In this document: positions 1-5,675 of the stretch, piece by piece
Layout of the letters: the number at the start of each line of letters is the position of its first letter
Position numbering within the stretch: position 1 is the stretch's first letter
DNA from: Bacteriovoracales bacterium
GTDB lineage: Bacteria > Bdellovibrionota > Bacteriovoracia > Bacteriovoracales > Bacteriovoracaceae
Assembly (NCBI GenBank): GCA_007117175.1
Contig: SKGZ01000067.1
Span: 1 to 5,675, forward strand
Direction of reading: 5' to 3'
Length of the DNA: 5,675 nt
Program-made: the position numbers and the translations under genes
The notes under the pieces: model-generated
What the model was told of the DNA's origin: nothing
What the model saw: the letters and a program-made list of their open reading frames with translations, nothing else
Database searches by the model: none

Positions 1-1506
1 AAGAATTAATTGATCCTTCTTTTTTTTAAGTTTTAGCCCTTCCAGATCTAGCAAATGGTGAAAAAGCAATGATTTCTCTAGCTTCATTGCAACTTCAGTT
101 GCTTGTGAAAAACTAAGAGTAATTTCATTCAATTCTACTTTCAATTGCCCATAAAAAGACTTTAAGTCTCTGAGCTGAATCAAAGACTCACGAGAGTAAT
201 GAGTTAAAACTTCACTTAAAATCAAGTAGAAAATCATAACTACAACTGATTCATTAATAAGAGCAAAATTCTTTTGTCCTGAAAATTGCCAGTCCCAATT
301 AACATTATTTTCCATCAAGCGTGATCGCATCAGACTGATGGACTGAGAAAAAATATGTTCGATGTCAATTGATTGCGGGGTTTCCTTTTGAATTTGCGCT
401 CTAGTAAATCCTAAAAATGTTTTCACCAGGTCACGACATCGAAGAGAACTCGACTTCATTTGCTCAAGTCCGCTCTTAACCTCATCACTCATCTCAGGTG
501 AAAGGGCAAAAAGTAATTCGATCCCCGCTAAAATTCCCGCTATTGGATTATTGAGTTCATGAGCAATTGAGCTTGTCATAATCCCTAGGTCCGTATGCTC
601 AGCAGACTTCAAGTCAGTCTTTGCAGTTCTTAGGCTTAATTGTTCAAAACAATAAATATGGTAGCTCGTTTGAGAGTCGGTATACTTTTGAACTTGAGGA
701 TACCAATACTGCCCTTCAGCTTGCAAAGATTGCCCCTCCTCTAGTGCCAAAACATTTTTAGGCAAAACACCTAACTGGATAAAAGCTTTATTTTGCCAAA
801 CAAGATCTCCGAAAAGATTAAAAACTACTATTGGGGTCGCCATCTGGTTCAAAAGCCAATCTAACGCAAACTGTTCACCATAAATAGAATGCTTTTGCTT
901 GCGTTGCAACTTCTCGCGATAATACTGAGATCGTAGAAAATAAAAAACTTTTAAGTTCTCAGCTTTAGGTATCTTAACCATAAAGCAATCATCATCTTCT
1001 CCTAAGAAATCAAACAAATGCCAATCTTCTGTGGTGACTCTATCTGGATCTAAATAATCAACTCGCATAAATGAGGAAAATCTCTCTTGTAAATCTGATA
1101 ATTTCGTTTTCTTTCTCTTGCGATTGGCAAGGTATGACTTCAAGTTCAAATAAAATTTTTCACTCCAGCCTTGAGCTTTGAGTGCATCTAAGCTTTTGGC
1201 AGAAGCATTTTTAAAAACTTTAAAAATCACCTGAGACTTTTTTAGTTCAATCCATTCAACTAGCTTTGAAAAATAATCCTCATCAAGACTTTGACAGTAA
1301 AACGTTCGGCTGGTGACTCTACGACTCTGGTCAATTTTTATTCTATAGAAGGACTGGATTTCAGGTTTAGCAGAAATTAAAAGTCCATCATTTTGTGATG
1401 CTACTTCTTTGAAAATAATATTTTGAATTTTTTGCCTTTGACAATAATCTTGAAAAAAGAAAAAACTCTCTTGTTTGCCTACTATGGTGGTTCTAAAGCT
1501 CAACAT
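1..1506 (-). CDS. PAS/histidine-kinase-like protein with degenerate ATPase domain (3' end outside window)
   Basis: Open reading frame of 502 codons from the ATG at 1506 to the left edge with no stop, so the C-terminus is missing. Residues 1-210 are not recognised: no signal peptide or membrane segment, rich in Lys, Phe and Asp, so probably cytoplasmic. About 218-295 looks like a PAS fold (TPIVVF at 224-229, followed by a G-D-L-V-W-Q-N-K-A-F pattern). A dimerisation/phospho-acceptor helix follows with a clean H-box, SSIAHELNNPIAG, placing the candidate phosphorylated His at 316; HELNNP is typical of NtrB-like kinases. From about 417 the HATPase domain should follow, but the N-box position reads VVMIFYLILSEVLTHY (422-437), lacking the Asn residues that bind Mg-ATP, and the D-x-G-x-G box is not visible (ITLSFTQATEVA instead). 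It may therefore be a pseudokinase or phosphotransfer scaffold rather than an active kinase. The ATG directly follows the TAG of the M23 gene in the same frame, with only a weak ribosome site, suggesting coupled reinitiation. Confident that it is a gene; moderately confident of the family. Confidence 0.8.
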   Translation of the reverse strand, partial: MLSFRTTIVGKQESFFFFQDYCQRQKIQNIIFKEVASQNDGLLISAKPEIQSFYRIKIDQSRRVTSRTFYCQSLDEDYFSKLVEWIELKKSQVIFKVFKNASAKSLDALKAQGWSEKFYLNLKSYLANRKRKKTKLSDLQERFSSFMRVDYLDPDRVTTEDWHLFDFLGEDDDCFMVKIPKAENLKVFYFLRSQYYREKLQRKQKHSIYGEQFALDWLLNQMATPIVVFNLFGDLVWQNKAFIQLGVLPKNVLALEEGQSLQAEGQYWYPQVQKYTDSQTSYHIYCFEQLSLRTAKTDLKSAEHTDLGIMTSSIAHELNNPIAGILAGIELLFALSPEMSDEVKSGLEQMKSSSLRCRDLVKTFLGFTRAQIQKETPQSIDIEHIFSQSISLMRSRLMENNVNWDWQFSGQKNFALINESVVVMIFYLILSEVLTHYSRESLIQLRDLKSFYGQLKVELNEITLSFSQATEVAMKLEKSLLFHHLLDLEGLKLKKKKDQLIL

Positions 1507-2469
1507 CTATAAAAATTGCTTTTGACTTTCTTGAATAAGAGTCATGCCATCAACCCAGTGACCTTGCACTTTAACTCCCCAGTGCAGGTGAGGTCCGCTG
1601 ACCCTGCCGGTATCTCCGCTTAAGCCAATAACCTCTTTTTTTTCAACCTGTTGCCCCTCAGTGACATCAATTTGTGAAAGGTGACCATACATAGTGAAGA
1701 TCCCTATGCCGTGATCAATAATGACAGTTTTGCCGCTATAAAATAGGTCCTGGGCTAAAACCACAATACCTTTATTAGAAGCAGGAATTTCAACTCCAAT
1801 TGCCGCCCTAAAGTCATTGCCAAGATGCTGGGTCTTCTTCACATTATTAAAAACTCGACGGTTGCCATAAATACTTGTTCGAAATGAATCAATGGGAAGG
1901 GCAAACTCACTATCATAGAGTGGGCGTGGTTGAGTAACACTATAAATCTTTTCCAATAAGACCGCCTCGCGATTTGCTCTTTGCTGATCCTCACTAGAGA
2001 GTGTGACATGCTTAGAGCTAACCTGAAGGTGTTCTTCTTTGTAGCCATAGGGTTTTATGTTTAAACTGAGTAAATCTTTTTTCTTCCCTGGAATCTTAAT
2101 CTGGCAATCCATTTGTCCCTTTTCCAAGAAGTAATTTTGGGCTAAATAGGCGAAGTAAATCCCATCACCCTTTTGCCCATAGGGTATTTTTACACCTTGG
2201 CAGAAAAGCTCAAATTCTTGATTAAGTGCAACTGTCTTAAACTCAAAATATCGAACATGGCCATTGTGTATGATTGAATCCTTAGGATGCAGCACTTCAA
2301 TCCTTGGCCTTTCAATCTTTGGTTCTTGTGAAACTTCTCCTGTCTCAACCGCCGGCTTACTCTCACCAGATCGCGCCTCATCTGTTTTTGCTAGAGTCTC
2401 AATGCCTAACTGAGAACAAGAAGCTATGAATAGTGAAGCTAAAATAAAACTAAGACGATTTTTCTGCAT
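1507..2469 (-). CDS. M23 (LytM) family metalloendopeptidase, predicted lipoprotein
   Basis: Predicted peptidoglycan endopeptidase of 320 residues, anchored in the outer membrane. Residues 1-18 form a lipoprotein signal: MQKNR, a hydrophobic core, then lipobox IASC with Cys18 as the lipidated residue; Ser at +2 favours the outer membrane. A low-complexity Glu/Lys/Ser linker runs to about 55. A beta-rich domain (about 56-150) with Cys90 and Cys122, a possible disulfide, resembles the Ig-like N-terminal domain seen in similar M23 proteins. The C-terminal M23 domain (about 187-312) keeps every expected element: FRTSIYGNRR, HLGNDF with zinc ligands His215 and Asp219, DHGIGIFTMYGHL with His263, and SGPHLHWGV with His294 and His296 (the latter the expected third zinc ligand). 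It should thus be catalytically active, cutting peptide crosslinks; this is inferred from the motifs. The ATG at 2469 lies inside the end of xseA (20-nt overlap) and is preceded by a strong ribosome site. The stop abuts the ATG of the next gene. Confidence 0.93.
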   Translation of the reverse strand: MQKNRLSFILASLFIASCSQLGIETLAKTDEARSGESKPAVETGEVSQEPKIERPRIEVLHPKDSIIHNGHVRYFEFKTVALNQEFELFCQGVKIPYGQKGDGIYFAYLAQNYFLEKGQMDCQIKIPGKKKDLLSLNIKPYGYKEEHLQVSSKHVTLSSEDQQRANREAVLLEKIYSVTQPRPLYDSEFALPIDSFRTSIYGNRRVFNNVKKTQHLGNDFRAAIGVEIPASNKGIVVLAQDLFYSGKTVIIDHGIGIFTMYGHLSQIDVTEGQQVEKKEVIGLSGDTGRVSGPHLHWGVKVQGHWVDGMTLIQESQKQFL

Positions 2470-3742
2470 TCACGATCTCCTGTTGAGAAATAATTTTAAT
2501 ACCGCCATCACAGAAATTCAAAGTGAATTTTTTTTCTTTCCTATTCTTGAATTTTGCCAAATTACCAATAACTGCATTATCAACAGTGACAAAGGAATAG
2601 CCTCTTTTGAGGATAGAGTTTGGGCTAAGATCAAAAAGACGATTTTGAATCAACTCTACTGTCTTCCTTTTCTTGAGATGAAGTTTTTCAACCAGCTCCA
2701 ACATATTTCTTAAGCTAAGATCTATTGCTTGCCTTAGTTGGATCACTTGAATTTTTTCATGGATGAAGCGATGCCAATCAATTCTGTCCAGGCGACGTTG
2801 AGCAAGCTTGACTGAACTTTCAAGGTTGCGTATTGCATTGACTGGTGAACACCTTAACAACCTCTCTTTGTATCTAAGAACAGAATGTCCACCGGTAGAA
2901 CTCAGATAACGCTTTAAAGATTCTAGTCTCTGGAGGATATTCATCTGTTTCTCTGTTAATAGCTCCGCGCATGCACTCGGAGTCTCACATCGTAAATCAC
3001 TCACATAGTCTAGTAGAGTGTAGTCGACTTCATGTCCCACAGCTGAAATCACTGGTATTTCAAACTCAGCAACTTTAACTAATAGTTCCTCTTGGTTAAA
3101 ACAATAGAGATCTTCGAAGCTTCCTCCGCCACGAGTAATCACAACTAAATCAAAGTTGCCTTTTTTCTTAATAAGGTCTAATGCATTGATAATGGAACCA
3201 GCAGCAGTTTCTCCTTGAACAACAGCAGGCACAATAACTAAATTAACAGAGAAAGCTCTGCGAGAAAAGATGGTCACAAAATCAGCAGCAGCTGCTGATC
3301 GTGGGGAGGTTATCACCGCAACTTTTCGTGGAAAATCAGGGATGCTTTTCTTTTTCTCCAGGTCAAATACCCCCTGAGCTTGAAGCTTTTTTTTAAGCTC
3401 TTCTATTTTCTTTTTAAGAAGCCCTTGACGATCACTGGACTCAATTGTTGAGACAATTAACTGGCAATTACCTCTTTTAGTGTAAAGGCTCATTCGCCCA
3501 CTTGCAAGGACTTGCTGTCCATCCGAAAGCTGATTTTTTAACCTAGTCGCAGCACCTCGAAACAAGGCACATGAAAGGACTGAGCTTTGGTCGACAAGAT
3601 TGAAATAAAAATGTCCTGCGGGAGAGCGAGATAAATTAGTAATTTCTCCGCTGACTGAAACTTGTTCAAATCCATCTTCTACCTTCCTTCTTAGCAGGTC
3701 TAAAATCTCAGAAACAGTGAAGTATTTTTTTAGCTTATTCAC
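2450..3742 (-). CDS. xseA: Exodeoxyribonuclease VII large subunit
   Basis: Catalytic subunit of exonuclease VII, which degrades single-stranded DNA from both ends to oligonucleotides and acts in cytoplasmic DNA repair. The 430 residues cover the whole family plan, slightly shorter than the E. coli protein (about 456). An N-terminal OB-fold (about 7-100) carries FTVSEI, VSGEITNLSRSPAGHFYF and FRG. The nuclease domain (about 125-265) has VAVITSPRSAAAADF, VQGETAAGSI, ITRGGGSFEDLYCFNQEEL and ISAVGHEVDYTLLDYVSDLR. Residues matching the E. coli residues reported as essential are present: Asp154, Arg204, His237 and Asp240. A long charged helical region (about 266-385) and the closing LSPNSILKRGYSFV motif follow. 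The start is GTG at 3742; an in-frame TAA two codons upstream rules out an earlier start. The GTG lies inside the last codons of the S41 gene (8-nt overlap), implying coupling. No xseB small-subunit gene follows; the M23 gene overlaps its 3' end instead. Confidence 0.97.
   Translation of the reverse strand: MNKLKKYFTVSEILDLLRRKVEDGFEQVSVSGEITNLSRSPAGHFYFNLVDQSSVLSCALFRGAATRLKNQLSDGQQVLASGRMSLYTKRGNCQLIVSTIESSDRQGLLKKKIEELKKKLQAQGVFDLEKKKSIPDFPRKVAVITSPRSAAAADFVTIFSRRAFSVNLVIVPAVVQGETAAGSIINALDLIKKKGNFDLVVITRGGGSFEDLYCFNQEELLVKVAEFEIPVISAVGHEVDYTLLDYVSDLRCETPSACAELLTEKQMNILQRLESLKRYLSSTGGHSVLRYKERLLRCSPVNAIRNLESSVKLAQRRLDRIDWHRFIHEKIQVIQLRQAIDLSLRNMLELVEKLHLKKRKTVELIQNRLFDLSPNSILKRGYSFVTVDNAVIGNLAKFKNRKEKKFTLNFCDGGIKIISQQEIVNAEKSS
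2477..2481 (-). promoter_or_regulatory. Ribosome binding site of the M23 lipoprotein gene
   Basis: On the minus strand ACAGGAG precedes the ATG at 2469; the AGGAG core sits 7 nt upstream of the start. It is the best Shine-Dalgarno match among the junctions in the window and lies within the xseA coding sequence. It fixes the M23 start and suggests that this gene can be initiated independently of xseA translation despite the 20-nt overlap. Confidence 0.75.
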
Positions 3743-5051
3743 CTTTTAATATCTTTGAATACTGTTTTGACTTCAGCAAAGCTATAGCAGATTGCAGCGC
3801 CTCATCCTCCTGCATGTTTTGAACAGTCAAATCTTTCGAATGAACCTGAATTTTCTTGACATCAATCTTTTGAACTTTCACTCCTAACTCTGAAAACTTG
3901 ACACCCATCTCTTCTTTCGATTGATCTTGCTCTAATGCTGCACTCAAGTGATTCTGCAAGTCCTTTTCTCTCACAACCTGATTCTTTGCTTCTTCCGCTA
4001 AGATCACATCTGGGGCAATGCCAATGGCCTGAATTTTTCTTTTAAGAGGCGTTAGGTACTGCGAGATTGTAAGTTTAATAGCATTTTGATCATCAAGCTG
4101 TATCACACTTTGAACCGAACCTTTACCAAAAGTTGTCTGACCTAAAATAAGTCCTCTCTTATAATCCTGGATAGCTCCGGCAACTATTTCTGAAGCCGAA
4201 GCTGATGTTGAATCAACAAGAATAACAAGCGGAGTTGTTAAGTCCTTTGGAATCGTTTTTTTAACATACCTAATATCTTTATCCTGAGGACTCCTCGATT
4301 CAGTGGAAACCACAACACCTGACTCTAAAAAAACAGAAGAGACATTCACGGCCTGCTCAAGCAATCCTCCGGGATTGCCTCTTAAATCTAAAATGAGTCC
4401 TTTCTTCTTATTATGATCTTGAACTTTTTCCAGAGCAGATAATAACTTCTCGGTCGATTGCTCTTGAAATTGCTTTAATTGCAAATAAAGAACATCATCA
4501 ATCAAAGCATACTTAACGGGATTAATCTGAATCATTTCACGAATCATTTTAACTCTTTTAATTTTTTCACCTTGTTTTGATTTCAAGCCTAATTGCAGTT
4601 TTTCGCCAACATTACCCTTCATTGCTTCGACTGCATCAAACAACCTCATCCCTATAGCGCTTTGTCCATTGATTTCAACTATTTTATCGCCAACTTCAAT
4701 GCCCGCACGCCCCGCTGGAGTTCCTTGTAAAACAGCAGTAATAATAATCACGCCACTTCGGGCAGAAACCTCGATCCCAACACCACCAAATTCCCCCTTC
4801 GTCTCTTCGCTCATTTTCTCCAACAAATCTTTATCCAAAAAGCTTGAGTGAGGATCAAGTGTTTCTAGCATCCCTTGTATCGCCCCTTTCATAAGGATTG
4901 AATGATCTACTTTTTGATAATATTGCTCTTCAATTAAAGTTAAGACTTTATTAAATCTCTCAAAATCCTCCAATTTGTTTTTTAACAACTCATCTGATAA
5001 CGCAAGATCAATAACTAAAAGACTTAGCAATAAATAAAAAACCTTACTCAT
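3735..5051 (-). CDS. ctpA: S41 family C-terminal processing protease
   Basis: Periplasmic serine protease of the CtpA/Prc family, 438 residues from the ATG at 5051. A signal peptide (MSKVFYLLLSLLVIDLALS, probable cleavage after Ser19) is followed by a helical region with the family motif LDPHSSFLD (about 65-73). The PDZ domain spans about 86-165 (GEFGGVGIEV, GTPAGRAGIEVGDKIVEING) and should recognise substrate C-termini. The protease core spans about 175-355: LILDLRGNPGGLLEQAV, then STSASASEIVAGAIQDY with catalytic Ser285, then TTFGKGSVQS with Lys310 and Gln314 of the Ser/Lys/Gln site, then KLTISQYLTP and GIAPDV. All catalytic residues are intact. The Lys/Glu/Gln-rich tail is normal for the family. 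A GTG two codons earlier (5057) is possible, but it overlaps the AAAGG ribosome site, which is spaced 5 nt from the ATG, so the ATG is preferred. It lies 16 nt after the EnvC-like gene and overlaps xseA. Relatives degrade or process murein hydrolases, which suits these neighbours. Confidence 0.95.
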   Translation of the reverse strand: MSKVFYLLLSLLVIDLALSDELLKNKLEDFERFNKVLTLIEEQYYQKVDHSILMKGAIQGMLETLDPHSSFLDKDLLEKMSEETKGEFGGVGIEVSARSGVIIITAVLQGTPAGRAGIEVGDKIVEINGQSAIGMRLFDAVEAMKGNVGEKLQLGLKSKQGEKIKRVKMIREMIQINPVKYALIDDVLYLQLKQFQEQSTEKLLSALEKVQDHNKKKGLILDLRGNPGGLLEQAVNVSSVFLESGVVVSTESRSPQDKDIRYVKKTIPKDLTTPLVILVDSTSASASEIVAGAIQDYKRGLILGQTTFGKGSVQSVIQLDDQNAIKLTISQYLTPLKRKIQAIGIAPDVILAEEAKNQVVREKDLQNHLSAALEQDQSKEEMGVKFSELGVKVQKIDVKKIQVHSKDLTVQNMQEDEALQSAIALLKSKQYSKILKGE

Positions 5052-5054
5052 GAA

Positions 5055-5061
5055 CACCTTT
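5055..5061 (-). promoter_or_regulatory. Ribosome binding site deciding the S41 protease start
   Basis: Minus-strand AAAGGTG lies in the short gap after the EnvC-like gene. AAAGG ends 5 nt before the ATG at 5051, a normal spacing. The alternative GTG start at 5057 uses bases of this same site and would have only a weak upstream match, so this element argues for the ATG and a 438-residue protein. Confidence 0.65.
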
Positions 5062-5067
5062 ATTTCT

Positions 5068-5675
5068 TTACAGTATCTTTAAAAAATTCTTTATGTTTTT
5101 TACTCTTTCATTTTCTCTTAATTCGAAGTGAAGATTGTTTTTATTTTTACCCTCTGGGAACTCAGCAATAAGCTCGCCTCTCCTTACACTTTGCCCTTTC
5201 TTAGCTTTAATTTGAAAATCACCAAGTAATACTGACTTCATATTTTTGCCATGATCAATCATAATAATGTTTCCAAAAGAGGCAAGATCTCCTATATAGA
5301 CGACATTGCCGTCTTTAACTGCACTGACGTTTTGAGGACCATGAAAAAAATACTTAATAGTATTATCTGCTAAACGATAACTCTCAAAGTCTTTAAGCGG
5401 ATGTGAAAAAAAATGATCATCCTCCCCTCTTAAACTTTTCTGCATCTCCATTTCAAGCTTTTTTTTCAACTCTCTCTTCTGTGCGATTTGAATTTTTTTC
5501 AGATTTTGGTGGTATCGGCTAGAAACCTCCGTTTTCTTTTTTTCAAGTCCCGCAAGTAAATCATAGACGATCTGCTGATTCTCTCTTTTCTCAACCACTT
5601 CAGCCTCAAGAGATGCAAGTTGTGATGCTACTAATTTATTTCTTTGAAAAAGATTTTCTAAGGACTTAACTTCCT
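5068..5675 (-). CDS. EnvC-like murein hydrolase activator: coiled coil plus degenerate LytM domain (5' end outside window)
   Basis: C-terminal 201 residues of a protein whose start is beyond the right edge: the frame stays open to 5675 and the upstream residues continue the same Lys/Glu/Gln/Leu-rich pattern, so the internal GTG at 5598 is not a convincing start. The part from 5675 to about 5430 encodes a long charged helix, probably coiled coil. The rest (about 5365-5070) is a LytM/M23 fold: VSAVKDGNVVYIG, GNIIMIDHG, KAKKGQSVRRGELIAEF and LHFELRENERVKN. Zinc-site residues are eroded: the HxGxD motif is absent, the Y-x-H-L position reads SVLLGDF, and the HxH motif reads NLH with only the second His left (codon 5130-5128). 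Coiled coil plus inactive LytM is the plan of EnvC, which activates periplasmic amidases at the division site and is recruited by FtsEX in E. coli. That role is inferred here; no secretion signal or FtsX-binding part is in view. It is followed 16 nt later by the S41 protease, a common pairing. Confidence 0.88.
   Translation of the reverse strand, partial: EVKSLENLFQRNKLVASQLASLEAEVVEKRENQQIVYDLLAGLEKKKTEVSSRYHQNLKKIQIAQKRELKKKLEMEMQKSLRGEDDHFFSHPLKDFESYRLADNTIKYFFHGPQNVSAVKDGNVVYIGDLASFGNIIMIDHGKNMKSVLLGDFQIKAKKGQSVRRGELIAEFPEGKNKNNLHFELRENERVKNIKNFLKIL

Noticed and set aside
15..30. Run of eight T near the left edge as a possible frameshift site or terminator in the kinase-like gene.
   Set aside because: The frame continues through it without a stop, no hairpin precedes it, and similar homopolymers occur in the other genes; it fits the AT-rich, Lys-rich coding style.
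1839..2381. Two short minus-strand open frames (1839-2048 and 2190-2381) inside the M23 gene.
   Set aside because: They are out-of-frame shadows of a gene whose own frame carries a lipobox and a full M23 zinc site.
2426..2713. Plus-strand open frame of 95 codons.
   Set aside because: It is antisense to the end of xseA and the start of the M23 gene, which are supported by strong motifs. Its translation is low-complexity Phe/Ile/Asn-rich with no recognisable domain.
3376..3400. Inverted repeat GAGCTT...AAGCTC around a run of eight T, resembling a terminator.
   Set aside because: It lies inside the xseA coding sequence, in the Lys-rich segment before the nuclease domain. The T run is in the loop rather than after the stem, so it is not an intrinsic terminator.
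4669..4851. Plus-strand open frame of 60 codons.
   Set aside because: It lies antisense to the PDZ region of the S41 protease; a composition shadow with no supporting motif.
5068..5598. A complete 176-residue gene starting at the GTG at 5598.
   Set aside because: The frame stays open to the window edge and the upstream codons continue the same coiled-coil composition, so the GTG is internal and the true start lies outside the window.

Overview
The window is a densely packed run of five genes, all on the minus strand, with no gap between genes longer than 16 bases. Read in the direction of transcription (right to left) the order is: C-terminal part of an EnvC-like coiled-coil/LytM protein (cut by the right edge), an S41 C-terminal processing protease (CtpA family), the exonuclease VII large subunit XseA, an M23 (LytM) endopeptidase lipoprotein, and a PAS/histidine-kinase-like protein (cut by the left edge). 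Junctions are a 16-nt gap, an 8-nt overlap, a 20-nt overlap and a direct stop-to-ATG abutment. The layout is that of one transcription unit with translational coupling. No promoter, terminator, RNA gene, repeat array or mobile element is visible, and the operon's promoter and end must lie outside the window.

The sequence is AT-rich with long A/T homopolymers. The encoded proteins (periplasmic LytM factors, an outer-membrane-type lipoprotein signal, S41 protease with signal peptide) point to a Gram-negative bacterium. The low GC, the Lys/Phe/Ser-rich proteins and the EnvC-like/CtpA/XseA neighbourhood would suit a delta-proteobacteria-like lineage such as the Bdellovibrionota. That placement is inference from style and gene order, not a match.

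Three genes concern the cell wall. The EnvC-like protein has lost LytM zinc ligands and is probably a non-enzymatic activator of amidases. The M23 lipoprotein keeps the full zinc site and should cut peptidoglycan. The S41 protease lies on the same transcript, and relatives of it degrade murein hydrolases in other Gram-negatives. XseA, a DNA repair nuclease subunit, sits in the middle without its usual partner xseB next to it. The last gene keeps a textbook phospho-acceptor H-box but has a poorly conserved ATP-binding domain, and its first ~210 residues match nothing I recognise. It is the least explained part of the window.
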